From positions 1 to 13,532 of the forward strand of contig JAITJB010000256.1 of NCBI GenBank assembly GCA_031279155.1: a stretch of 13,532 nt of DNA, given 5' to 3'. This DNA is from Deltaproteobacteria bacterium. Its GTDB lineage: Bacteria > Desulfobacterota > Desulfarculia > Adiutricales > Adiutricaceae. Position numbers and translations under genes: made by a program. Of the stretch, positions 1-7,160 are shown piece by piece; within the stretch, counting starts at the first letter, position 1, and each line of letters begins with the position of its first letter. The notes under the pieces were generated by a model. The model did not search any database, was not told the DNA's origin, and was given only the letters and a program-made list of their open reading frames with translations.

Positions 1-1
1 C

Positions 2-187
2 GTTTCCCACGCCAACAATAAGACCAAGAAAATTTGGCAGCCCAATCTTCAATCGGTGAGGCATCAGAATGATAATGGTCAGACGGTTAGGATGAATGTT
101 TGCACCAAATGCCTAAAAAACGGCAAGGTGAAAAAACCAACCCCAAGGGATCTGTCCAAAGTCTTGCCTAAACCTGTAAGCCTATAA
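2..187 (+). CDS. rpmB: 50S ribosomal protein L28, 3' part (5' end outside window)
   Basis: This is the C-terminal 61 residues of ribosomal protein L28, a structural protein of the large ribosomal subunit. The frame is open from base 2 and ends in TAA at 185-187. The visible protein begins VSHANNKTKKIWQPNLQSVR, which matches the family core (SHA, T-K-R/K, W, PNLQ, R) that follows the N-terminal zinc-ribbon half. Further on, VCTKCLKNGKV carries a CxxC pair (visible residues 34 and 37), as in the cysteine-containing (C+) form of L28; the partner cysteines would lie upstream of the window. The C-terminal extension KPTPRDLSKVLPKPVSL is longer than in Bacillus L28. It is followed by structured RNA and a strong terminator, consistent with a short monocistronic transcript. 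Confidence 0.93.
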   Translation, partial: VSHANNKTKKIWQPNLQSVRHQNDNGQTVRMNVCTKCLKNGKVKKPTPRDLSKVLPKPVSL

Positions 188-197
188 AGATAGTTTT

Positions 198-237
198 CTG
201 ACTTTGGTGGGTTTCAAGTCAGCCAGAAACCTACCAA
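198..237 (+). other. Two mutually exclusive hairpins in the rpmB 3' UTR
   Basis: Just after the rpmB stop, bases 204-215 pair with 226-237 (12 bp including one G-U, 10-nt loop). An alternative 7-bp hairpin pairs CTGACTT (198-204) with AAGTCAG (216-222). The two cannot form together, because 216-222 lies in the loop of the first and the loop of the second holds the left arm of the first. No U tract follows, so this is not itself a terminator; the real one starts 4 bases downstream. It may stabilise the mRNA end or act as a protein- or RNA-responsive switch. The pairing is seen directly; any role is inference. Confidence 0.4.
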
Positions 238-240
238 TCC

Positions 241-284
241 AACCCCCGACCTAGAAAAAAATAGGGCTAGGTCGGGGGTTTTTT
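241..284 (+). terminator. Intrinsic terminator after rpmB
   Basis: A 14-bp perfect stem pairs AACCCCCGACCTAG (241-254) with CTAGGTCGGGGGTT (267-280) around a 12-nt loop. A run of six T (279-284) starts at the end of the stem. This is a strong rho-independent terminator for rightward transcription. On the minus strand the hairpin is followed by TGGATTGG, not a T tract, so it should serve mainly rpmB. Confidence 0.93.
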
Positions 285-301
285 ATTTAGCCCTTAAATT
301 G

Positions 302-397
302 AACCGTTAGCTAAAACCCGTTAGCCGAAACCTTTAACTTAGCTCGTTGGCCAAACCCCGTTAACCATAACATCAACTAAGCCCGTTAGCTAAGTAG
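302..397. repeat. Decayed tandem repeat, about 40-bp unit
   Basis: The motif CGTTAGC or a variant recurs at 305, 319, 345, 359 and 384, so the spacing alternates 14, 26, 14, 25 bases. This shows a composite unit of 39-40 bp (305-344 and 345-383) plus the start of a third copy. The first 22 bases of units 1 and 2 agree at 18 positions, and the rest aligns with one gap. The third partial copy (384 onward) lies inside the hybrid kinase gene, where it encodes its last residues (LANGLS). It looks like an old slippage or duplication array covering that gene's 3' end. It is not a CRISPR: units are contiguous, few and diverged. Confidence 0.6.
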
Positions 398-3300
398 CGA
401 TTTAGGATCTCGGCGGCCTGAGCGAACTCAGATCGCAATATCTGGTCTAAGACTTCGCTTAGCATCTGGCCGGTCGGAGCGTCGCAAGATAAGATATTAA
501 CCGAGCCTAAGATGTCGTCGGCTTTTTGGATGTCTTCGGTTTCCAAGGCTTTTTTTAGTTCTTGGAGCATAGCCGGGTCGAGCTGAATTAACTTGGTGGG
601 CGCCATTTCATCGGCTATCTGAGCTAATTTAGAGTTAAGGCTTGATATCAAGGCCGATAAGTCCTGCTTAAAATTATCTAATTGGCTTAAAACCTTGTCA
701 GAATCGCCGCGCCAAGAAGCTTCCTCTAAGACCATGGCTTCGGTGGCTATAGTGGTAGCCCCCACGCCTCCGGCAGCGCTCTTAAGAGCGTGAAATTGCC
801 GGGCGTAATGGCTTAGAGGGCTATCTTTGGATAAATCGAAGGGCTTATTGAGTTCGGCTAAGCAGGCCTCGCTATCGCGGCAAAACCAACCAAGGACGTC
901 TAAATACATGGCCACATTACCGCCGCTTCGCGTAAGACCAATATTTGTATCAAGCCCGGGGATGTTTAAGGGTGGGAGCGCGGAGGCGGCTTTGCCCTCT
1001 TGAGAACCGGGCCGCTGGCGTTTTTCAGCCGGGATATAGATCTCCATGATGACGTCTAATTTAGTTAGATCAACCGGTTTAGCCAGGCGGTCAGTGAAGA
1101 CGCTATCGCCATCGGTAGCTACACAAGAAGAATCGGCTGATAAGGCGATGATGGGGACCTTTTGATAGTATTCACCTTTTTTGGCCCGAATTAATCTGGC
1201 CGTCTCCTGGCCGTCTAGGCCAGGCATCATCAGATCCATAAAAATTAAGTCGTAATAAGTTTTTTCCACCAGGTTTATGGCTTCTAAGCCGTCATCGCAA
1301 AGATCGATCGAGGCTTCGTAGGGGGCTAAGAGCCCTTTGCCGATTTTTAGGTTGGTGGCCACGTCATCGACTAATAAAATTCGAGCCTCAGGGGCCGTAA
1401 AGTGGGCTATCATGCCCCGCTGGTTGTCGTTACCAAAAGTGAACTCACCGATGGGGGAGGGGTCAAAAACCCTTTGAGGAATGGTCACTGAAAAGACGCT
1501 GCCCTGGCCGTAGACGCTATCGACGGTTATTTTACCGTTCATGGCGTCGAGGAGTTTTTTGGTGATAGTAAGGCCTAAGCCCGTACCTTCAACGTCTCGG
1601 TTAAGTATGCGATCAAAGCGCTGGTAGGATTCAAAAATAATCTTCAGATCGTCTTGTCTTATGCCAATTCCGGTGTCGGAAACTTCAAAGAAAAGTTCGA
1701 TGGTTGAGGTCATATCGGGCTGATTGAGATCTATTTTTTGGCTTTTGTTTTTATTGTCGCAAGCATCGGCTTTCTGGCCGACCGTTAAGGTCACGCTTCC
1801 CTGTTCGGTGTATTTAACGGCATTAGATAGAAGGTTTAAGAGAATTTGCCGAAGCCCAATCTCATCGCCGACTAATCTTGTGGGGAGGGCGGGATCGACA
1901 TTTAGGTAGAACTTAAGCCCGGTGTCATCTAATCTTAAGCGGATAATACTGACCACGTCGCGGATTAAAGAGCCAAGCCAGTATTCTTGGGGATTTAGCT
2001 CCATCTTACCGGCTTCAAGTTTTGATAGATCGAGTAAGTCATTGATCATAGCCAATAGGGAAGTCCCGGCCTGCCGGACGTTGGCCGCGTTTTCGTTGAC
2101 TCTGAGCGAAGTATCTTCCCTTAAGATCAATTCCGACATGCCGATGATGGCGTTTAAAGGCGTGCGTATCTCGTGACTGATGTGGGCCAAAAAATTGGTT
2201 TTGGCCGTTGAGGCCAGCTCGGCTTGGCGGTTGGCCTCGATTAGCCTCAGGTTCTGGGAGGCTAGAATGTTATCGGATCGGGTTATGAAGATGTTAGAGG
2301 CCAAGATTATCAGGATAAAGATCGTTAAGGTCCCGAAAAACATTATATTAAAAGATTTATTTATTGATATAAAGGCCGGTAATGGATAATTCGTTACAAC
2401 AGTCCAGTTAAATACCGGAACATAAGAAGCCAAATAAACATCGGTATGGGTAACAATGGTTCGGCTAGGTAAGTTATTCTCCCTAAGTTCAATTAATTTA
2501 TCTTTTATAGAAGGAATATAATCTAGGATTGAAATTTTCTTTGAGATTAAATCATCTTTATTAGAAGCAATAATTTCATATCCGGAATCATAGATATAAT
2601 AAACAAGATTATTATCTAATTTTTTGTAAGAAGCGGCAATCTCGTCGGAAAGAAGGGGCACGGCGATGGCTGAGCCGACCAGACCTAGGGCCCGGCGGGG
2701 CGTCTCGTTATCTGTAAAAACGGCTACGTTTATCCAAACAGTATTTTTCATATTAAAAATATTTAAACTGGTATTAATATAATAGGGTTCTGCGTGGTTA
2801 ATTGTATAATCATACCAGTAATTAGTAGAGTCATTTGGATAAGAATAATAATAAGGGTCAATAGTAGAATAAACTATCCTGTCCTGGAGATTTGACCAAA
2901 AAATATACCCTTTTTTTAGATAAAACTGATAGTTAGTAATTTCTTCAATGGCTTTTTCTTTAAGGACCTTGTCGTTGGGATTGAGAAAATAATCTCTGAC
3001 GTGGTCGTTATCGGCTAATTTTCGGGTTAAAATTAATTCGCCGTCGATAACCGTATTTAAGCGCAGTTTGAGGGTTTCGCTGGCTACCGAGAGCTGCCTT
3101 TCGGCGTATTGGAGGTTGGTTAAGCGGCTCGATAAGGCGTAGGCTAAGACTGCCGCCACCGATGCCGAAATTAAGATGAGCACGGAAAACCACAAGAAGG
3201 TACGCTTAATTCTGGCCCCTGGTGGGGCCGAATTTTCGGCAGCCGCCCGCGTTAAAATATCGGCTTCGGTCGTAGCCATGTGGGAAGAAAAGAGGGTCAT
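373..3300 (-). CDS. dCache hybrid sensor histidine kinase with REC and Hpt domains
   Basis: This is a membrane sensor kinase with an internal phosphorelay. Order in the 975-residue protein: cytoplasmic N-terminus, membrane segment at about 35-58, extracytoplasmic double-Cache sensor at about 60-318, second membrane segment at about 319-340, and a short linker without a recognisable HAMP. HisKA follows with SHEIRTP and phospho-accepting H376. The ATPase domain has an N box near N489-N493, G1 DTGIGI (542-547) and G2 GTGLGL (572-577). The receiver has D645/D646, phospho-acceptor D689, S721 and K741. The Hpt domain has H837 in FHALKS. All key residues are present, so it should be active. The start directly follows the upstream REC-HD-GYP stop (TAA at 3301-3303), implying translational coupling; AGG lies about 18 bases before the ATG. 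The pair likely forms a relay ending at the HD-GYP protein. The sensor-coding DNA is strikingly AT-rich. The ligand cannot be read: the Cache pocket region (YWYDY) lacks the arginine of the usual amino-acid-binding motif. Confidence 0.96.
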   Translation of the reverse strand: MTLFSSHMATTEADILTRAAAENSAPPGARIKRTFLWFSVLILISASVAAVLAYALSSRLTNLQYAERQLSVASETLKLRLNTVIDGELILTRKLADNDHVRDYFLNPNDKVLKEKAIEEITNYQFYLKKGYIFWSNLQDRIVYSTIDPYYYSYPNDSTNYWYDYTINHAEPYYINTSLNIFNMKNTVWINVAVFTDNETPRRALGLVGSAIAVPLLSDEIAASYKKLDNNLVYYIYDSGYEIIASNKDDLISKKISILDYIPSIKDKLIELRENNLPSRTIVTHTDVYLASYVPVFNWTVVTNYPLPAFISINKSFNIMFFGTLTIFILIILASNIFITRSDNILASQNLRLIEANRQAELASTAKTNFLAHISHEIRTPLNAIIGMSELILREDTSLRVNENAANVRQAGTSLLAMINDLLDLSKLEAGKMELNPQEYWLGSLIRDVVSIIRLRLDDTGLKFYLNVDPALPTRLVGDEIGLRQILLNLLSNAVKYTEQGSVTLTVGQKADACDNKNKSQKIDLNQPDMTSTIELFFEVSDTGIGIRQDDLKIIFESYQRFDRILNRDVEGTGLGLTITKKLLDAMNGKITVDSVYGQGSVFSVTIPQRVFDPSPIGEFTFGNDNQRGMIAHFTAPEARILLVDDVATNLKIGKGLLAPYEASIDLCDDGLEAINLVEKTYYDLIFMDLMMPGLDGQETARLIRAKKGEYYQKVPIIALSADSSCVATDGDSVFTDRLAKPVDLTKLDVIMEIYIPAEKRQRPGSQEGKAASALPPLNIPGLDTNIGLTRSGGNVAMYLDVLGWFCRDSEACLAELNKPFDLSKDSPLSHYARQFHALKSAAGGVGATTIATEAMVLEEASWRGDSDKVLSQLDNFKQDLSALISSLNSKLAQIADEMAPTKLIQLDPAMLQELKKALETEDIQKADDILGSVNILSCDAPTGQMLSEVLDQILRSEFAQAAEILNRYLANGLS

Positions 3301-4371
3301 TTAAAATTTATCATTTACCTGCTCAAAAACGTCGGTTAACACTGGATCAAAATGGGTGCCCCTACCGTCTAAGATTAGCCTTACGGCTTCGGCTTTGGGA
3401 AAGGCTTTTTTGTAGGGCCGTACAGCTACCAAGGCGTCGTAGACATCGGCGATGGCCATAAGCCTTCCTTTGAGGGGGATGTCTTCGCCGGCTAAGCCTT
3501 CGGGGTAGCCAGAGCCGTCCCATTTTTCATGGTGAGTGCCAGCTAAAATTTTAGCGTATTCTAAAAAATCGTTTTCTGAAGCGTATGATTGGATTTTTTC
3601 GATAATTTTAACGCCGTAGACAGTGTGGAGCTTCATCTGATCAAATTCAGCCGGCGTAAGTTTACCGGGTTTTTTTAAGATGGCGTCGCTTATGGCGATT
3701 TTACCGACGTCGTGCAAAAGAGAGGACTCCATCAAGAGCCCCATGTCCCAGGTTTGGATTTCCTCGCGAAATAACCCTAAATCGCTTAAGGCGTCGACCA
3801 TGACGGCCAGGCCCCTCTGAGTCTGGCCCATGTGCTCGCCGGTAATAAGATCGCGACTTTCCACCAGTTCGGCTATGGTTTTAAGGACGGCGTTTTGCAG
3901 CTCCAAAACTTTCCAGGTCTTTTCGGCGACCATTCTTTGAAGGTTCTTATTGTAGTCTTTTAGTTCCGCGCGCTGTTTTTCTAAGGTCAGGCGCTGCTTG
4001 GAGACGGTTAGGTGGACTTCAACCCTTTTGCGCAGTAAGGTTGGCTGGAAGGGTTTGGTGATGTAGTCAATGGCCCCCAAGCTTAAGCCCAAAAGTTCCT
4101 GGTCAGGCTGGTCGAGGGCGGTGAGGAAGATGACCGGGATGTTTTTGGTGTCCGGTCGGGATTTAATAATTTTAAGAGCTTCAAAGCCGTCTATTTCCGG
4201 CATATCAATATCGAGTAGAATTAGATCGGGCTTTTTCCTATCTAAAAGGTCAAACATCTTATTGGCTGATGGGATAGTAAAGACGTCGTAAGAATCGGCT
4301 AGGGCGTTTTTCCCGATTTTAAGGTTAGTAATATTGTCATCGACAATCATTATTATCGGTCGTTCGTTCAT
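3301..4371 (-). CDS. Response regulator with REC and HD-GYP domains (c-di-GMP phosphodiesterase)
   Basis: This is a cytoplasmic response regulator predicted to hydrolyse cyclic di-GMP when phosphorylated. With the ATG at 4371 (356 residues), the receiver spans about 5-118 with the acidic pair D11/D12, phospho-acceptor D54, T84 and K106. A coiled-coil linker covers about 122-162. The HD-GYP domain follows with HDVGK (H220/D221), HHEKWDGSGYP (280-290, intact GYP) and DVYDAL. All signature metal-ligand and GYP residues are there, so catalysis is expected. The ATG at 4371 has GGAG five bases upstream; a GTG at 4377 would begin directly after that GGAG and is unlikely. The hybrid histidine kinase gene follows with no gap, making it the obvious cognate kinase, through its Hpt domain or directly. 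HD-GYP proteins yield pGpG or GMP and promote motility, which suits the nearby chemoreceptor; that link is inference. Confidence 0.96.
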   Translation of the reverse strand: MNERPIIMIVDDNITNLKIGKNALADSYDVFTIPSANKMFDLLDRKKPDLILLDIDMPEIDGFEALKIIKSRPDTKNIPVIFLTALDQPDQELLGLSLGAIDYITKPFQPTLLRKRVEVHLTVSKQRLTLEKQRAELKDYNKNLQRMVAEKTWKVLELQNAVLKTIAELVESRDLITGEHMGQTQRGLAVMVDALSDLGLFREEIQTWDMGLLMESSLLHDVGKIAISDAILKKPGKLTPAEFDQMKLHTVYGVKIIEKIQSYASENDFLEYAKILAGTHHEKWDGSGYPEGLAGEDIPLKGRLMAIADVYDALVAVRPYKKAFPKAEAVRLILDGRGTHFDPVLTDVFEQVNDKF

Positions 4372-4429
4372 CACCACTCCGGGGCAGTAAATTTAGTAGG
4401 CTAGGATCAAAAGATCTCTATAAATAAAG

Positions 4430-4456
4430 CCTCCCTAGATTTTTTTCGTAGGGAGG
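4430..4456 (-). terminator. Weak hairpin between the coiled-coil gene and the HD-GYP operon
   Basis: CCTCCCTA (4430-4437) pairs with TAGGGAGG (4449-4456) around an 11-nt loop. Read on the minus strand, the stem is followed by CTTTATTTATA, a poor but T-containing tail. It could end leftward transcription before the HD-GYP gene, whose ATG is about 60 bases downstream. The loop is rich in A on that strand, and the tail is not a continuous T run, so this is tentative. Confidence 0.4.
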
Positions 4457-4583
4457 GGCAAGGCTAGCCAGGCCAGGATAGGCTAGGCTAATTAGAACTA
4501 TATTTATTTTGGGTAAAGCTAAACTAATCTCTAGCTTAAGCCCTAAAAAGGGTCATTTATGGCCGCATGTAGGAGATAGATAA

Positions 4584-4607
4584 GAGGCGACCGACCTTGA
4601 CCGCCTC
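4584..4607 (-). terminator. Possible weak terminator just past the coiled-coil gene
   Basis: Nine bases beyond the TGA of the coiled-coil gene, GAGGCG (4602-4607 read on the minus strand) pairs with CGCCTC (4584-4589) around a 12-nt loop. The stem is followed by TTATCTATCT on the minus strand. The short stem and interrupted T tail make it a weak candidate. The rest of 4378-4615 shows only low-complexity GGCTAG/GGCCAGG stretches near 4461-4490 and no gene. Confidence 0.3.
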
Positions 4608-4615
4608 CAAATCTG

Positions 4616-5134
4616 TCAGTGAATATTGGCGGCTTTATAGGCTTCCAGGGTTTTGCGGGCCTCATCGCGCTGATTTAGGTATAGATCGCGCTCTTTAGTA
4701 GCCGTCTCCAAGCTTGCAGCTAGTTTTCCGATTTGATTTAAAAGCTCGCTATCGGGGTCGCTTTGGGCTGTGGGGGATGGCGGGATAACTTTAGTAGCGA
4801 CCGGCGCCGGAGGGGGGCTAGACTCAAGGTCTCTAATTTGGCGCTGCAATCTTTGCTTATCGGTATTTAAGCTACTTATCTGCTGGTCTTTGGAGCTAAT
4901 GGAGCTATTGGCCTGAGTCAGTTTGGTCTGGGCGTCTCTTAGCTGAGAGTTGGTCTGCGACAAATTTTGCTCGCAGGTATTACGGGAGCTTTCGACCTGG
5001 TAGAGGTCATCAGTGGTTGATTTTAGCTGCTTATTGGCGGCGGCTAAATCGGAGCTGGTCATTAGCCAAAGGAACAAAAAAACGACCATACCAACGCCTA
5101 ATAGGACGGAGAGGATTATCTTAATTAAGCTCAT
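4616..5134 (-). CDS. Membrane-anchored coiled-coil protein of unknown function
   Basis: I do not recognise a named family. The 172-residue protein starts with a single hydrophobic segment at about 4-25 (IIKI...FLFLWLM), best read as an uncleaved anchor. A long heptad-rich coiled coil, full of Gln, Ser, Asn and Lys, follows at about 28-105. Then comes a proline-rich hinge at about 107-121 and a second helical stretch at about 128-168. There is one cysteine (C54). The layout resembles small envelope or division-associated spacer proteins, but nothing assigns a role. The ATG at 5134 has GAGG five bases upstream, and a good sigma70-like promoter lies about 130 bases upstream. It appears to be monocistronic, with weak hairpins between it and the HD-GYP operon. 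Confidence 0.8.
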   Translation of the reverse strand: MSLIKIILSVLLGVGMVVFLFLWLMTSSDLAAANKQLKSTTDDLYQVESSRNTCEQNLSQTNSQLRDAQTKLTQANSSISSKDQQISSLNTDKQRLQRQIRDLESSPPPAPVATKVIPPSPTAQSDPDSELLNQIGKLAASLETATKERDLYLNQRDEARKTLEAYKAANIH

Positions 5135-5268
5135 GTGGACCTCGATCGTCGGCTCCCGATTTGGGAGGAGTTTGGATAGCGGGACTATACTTTAGGAACG
5201 CCAAGGCAGCGGACAAAGTTATTAAATTGGTTGCCCACCGGATCGCGTCCGGCTTAAAATCATAGTAT

Positions 5269-5297
5269 ATTATATGGCAATTGAGTCAGATGAGCAA
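5269..5297 (-). promoter_or_regulatory. Sigma70-type promoter for the coiled-coil gene
   Basis: On the minus strand TTGCTC (5292-5297) and a perfect TATAAT (5269-5274) are separated by exactly 17 bases. Transcription would start near 5262, leaving a leader of about 128 bases before the ATG at 5134. A small CCGGA/TCCGG hairpin (5239-5253) lies in that leader. Confidence 0.6.
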
Positions 5298-5307
5298 ATC
5301 GTATAAT
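5281..5307 (+). promoter_or_regulatory. Possible promoter for the ispH-ubiA unit
   Basis: A perfect TATAAT at 5302-5307 is preceded by TTGAGT at 5281-5286 with a short 15-base spacer. Transcription would begin near 5314, about 95 bases before the ispH start. It overlaps the divergent minus-strand promoter, so the two may interfere with each other. An alternative is TTGCCC (5231-5236) with TAAAAT (5255-5260), spacer 18. Neither is strong. Confidence 0.35.
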
Positions 5308-5408
5308 TTTTAACCTAGGCCTAAGGTAGCTAGCTTGAAAGGCCGCTTAGGTCCTGCTAGGATTGGGAAAAATTGGGCCAAGTATAAGGCGGCCCGGGAC
5401 AATTAATA

Positions 5409-7160
5409 ATGAAGATAAAAACGGCCCGCCATATTGGTTATTGCTTTGGAGTCAGAAGGGCCATGGATTTGGCCTTCAACTGCCTTGAGAGTCGCAAGGG
5501 ACCTATTTACAGCCATGGTCCGATGATCCATAACCGCCGGGCCATGAAGATCCTCCAAGATAGAGGGCTTAAAGAGTGGCCGGATAGCCCAGCTCAAAGC
5601 CAAACCGGGGCTACGGTTATAATTAGGGCCCACGGTCTATCGCCTACGGCCGAACAATCGCTTCGGGCCAAGGGCGTGGACGTGGTCGACGCCACCTGCC
5701 CTAGGGTAGCTGACGTCCAAAGGCTGGTGGCCAGCGAGGCGGCTAAGGGTAGCGACATCATTATTTGGGGGACGGCCGGGCACCCTGAGGTCGAAGGGCT
5801 TTTGGGTTATGCCCAAGATCGCGGCTTAGTCATCGCCGGGGCCAGAGATGTCGAAAAATTGCCGGATTTAGGAAGGGTTGTTCTGGTAGCCCAGACGACC
5901 CAAAACTTAGATCTCTGGGCTGAGACGGCTCAGGCCGTAACCTGCCGCTGGCCCACGGCCAAATGCTTAAACACCGTCTGCCAGGCCACGGTCAACCGTC
6001 AGAGCGAGGCCAGGCGTCTGGCCGAAGAGTGCCAGGGCCTAGTGGTGGTAGGCGATCGCCATAGTTCTAACACCCGAAAGCTCTTTGAGATCGGCCAGGC
6101 CAAAGGCCTTAAGACTATCTCGGTTGAAGGGGCTGAGGAGATAGAGCCGGGCTTTATCGAAGATGTCGACACCGTAGGCTTAATTGCCGGGGCCTCCACC
6201 CCTGTCTGGCAGATCCGCTTGGTCTATCAAAAACTCTTATCTTTAGGCCGCTCTCAGGAAAACAATATTCCGGCCTTTTTGCGAAGGTTTTCCCGGGCAA
6301 TTGTCTTATCCAATATCTACTTGGGCTTGGGCTCTTGCTGCTTAGGCTGGTCCATTGGTAAGGTTGTGGGCTGCCAAATCCCCGACTTTCTCTTTGGCTT
6401 GTTTTTTTTCTTTACCCAAGCCATGCACATGTTACACGGTTATCTGGACTTGAACTCGGCTAGGTACAACGATCTCGACCGGCTAGATTTTTTGACCAAG
6501 TACAAGCCCTACCTCTTTTGTTTGGGCTTAAGTTCGCTTCTATTGTCATTATCGGCGGCCTATTTAGCCGGGCCATGGGTTTTAACATTAATCGTTATTT
6601 TAAGTGTTTGCGGACTTTTTTACGCTATTCCGCTACCTGTAAGCCCCCTAGGTCGTTGGGGGGTCAGGCGCCTTAAGGATATCCCTTTAAGTAAAGCTTT
6701 TTGTACGGCTGTCGGCTGGGCCTCGCTTTTAGTCATACCCTTACTTTTAAGCCGCCCGCCCATAATCAAACCAGATTTGCCCGGGCTTAAGGTTTCCTTA
6801 TTGGCCTTTTTGGCCGTCTTCTTCCAGGTCCTGTGCCGCTCCATTAGGATGGACTTTCAGGCCTCTTTAGGCGATAGGATTTTTGGTCGCCGGACGGCGG
6901 TGACCTTTTTAGGTTGGAAAGGGGCCATTAAGCTACTTTGGATATCCAATTTTGTTTGGGGCGTTTATTTAGTTTTTTTATGGCTTGTTTGGCCCCATAG
7001 CCCGATAATTTTCCTTTTGATTTCCGGGCCCCTCCTCAATTTACTGCTCTGGCCCGGCTTTATCTCCAAAGACGCCTTAGCCGGTTTTCTCTTGGATCTG
7101 GTCTTAGATAGCCAGTTTTTATTGGCCGCCCTGACGGTGTGGATTTGGACTCAAATTTAG
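5409..7160 (+). CDS. ispH: IspH (HMBPP reductase) fused to a UbiA-superfamily prenyltransferase
   Basis: One uninterrupted frame of 583 residues joins two enzymes. Residues 1-280 are a full-length IspH, the last MEP-pathway step reducing HMBPP to IPP and DMAPP with a [4Fe-4S] cluster. Visible landmarks are C12 (GYCFGV), H41 (MIHN), H75, C97 (DATCP), H125/E127 (GHPEVEG), T163/T164, C191 (NTVCQAT), SSN at 219-221 and S263 (GASTP). All three cluster cysteines are present. Residues from about 290 to 583 form a polytopic membrane domain of the UbiA superfamily. It has an atypical first motif (HGYLD at 343-347 where NDxxD is usual, then RYNDLDR), a RRLKDIP loop (420-425) and a clear second motif ending LGDR..GRRT (487-496). 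The inference is that IspH is tethered at the membrane beside a prenyl-using enzyme; the acceptor is unknown. The ATG has only a weak GGGA upstream. A GT2 gene overlaps the 3' end by 22 bp. Confidence 0.93.
   Translation: MKIKTARHIGYCFGVRRAMDLAFNCLESRKGPIYSHGPMIHNRRAMKILQDRGLKEWPDSPAQSQTGATVIIRAHGLSPTAEQSLRAKGVDVVDATCPRVADVQRLVASEAAKGSDIIIWGTAGHPEVEGLLGYAQDRGLVIAGARDVEKLPDLGRVVLVAQTTQNLDLWAETAQAVTCRWPTAKCLNTVCQATVNRQSEARRLAEECQGLVVVGDRHSSNTRKLFEIGQAKGLKTISVEGAEEIEPGFIEDVDTVGLIAGASTPVWQIRLVYQKLLSLGRSQENNIPAFLRRFSRAIVLSNIYLGLGSCCLGWSIGKVVGCQIPDFLFGLFFFFTQAMHMLHGYLDLNSARYNDLDRLDFLTKYKPYLFCLGLSSLLLSLSAAYLAGPWVLTLIVILSVCGLFYAIPLPVSPLGRWGVRRLKDIPLSKAFCTAVGWASLLVIPLLLSRPPIIKPDLPGLKVSLLAFLAVFFQVLCRSIRMDFQASLGDRIFGRRTAVTFLGWKGAIKLLWISNFVWGVYLVFLWLVWPHSPIIFLLISGPLLNLLLWPGFISKDALAGFLLDLVLDSQFLLAALTVWIWTQI

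Noticed and set aside
302..397. CRISPR array
   Set aside because: Repeats are contiguous, diverged, fewer than three full units, and there are no unique spacers or cas genes.
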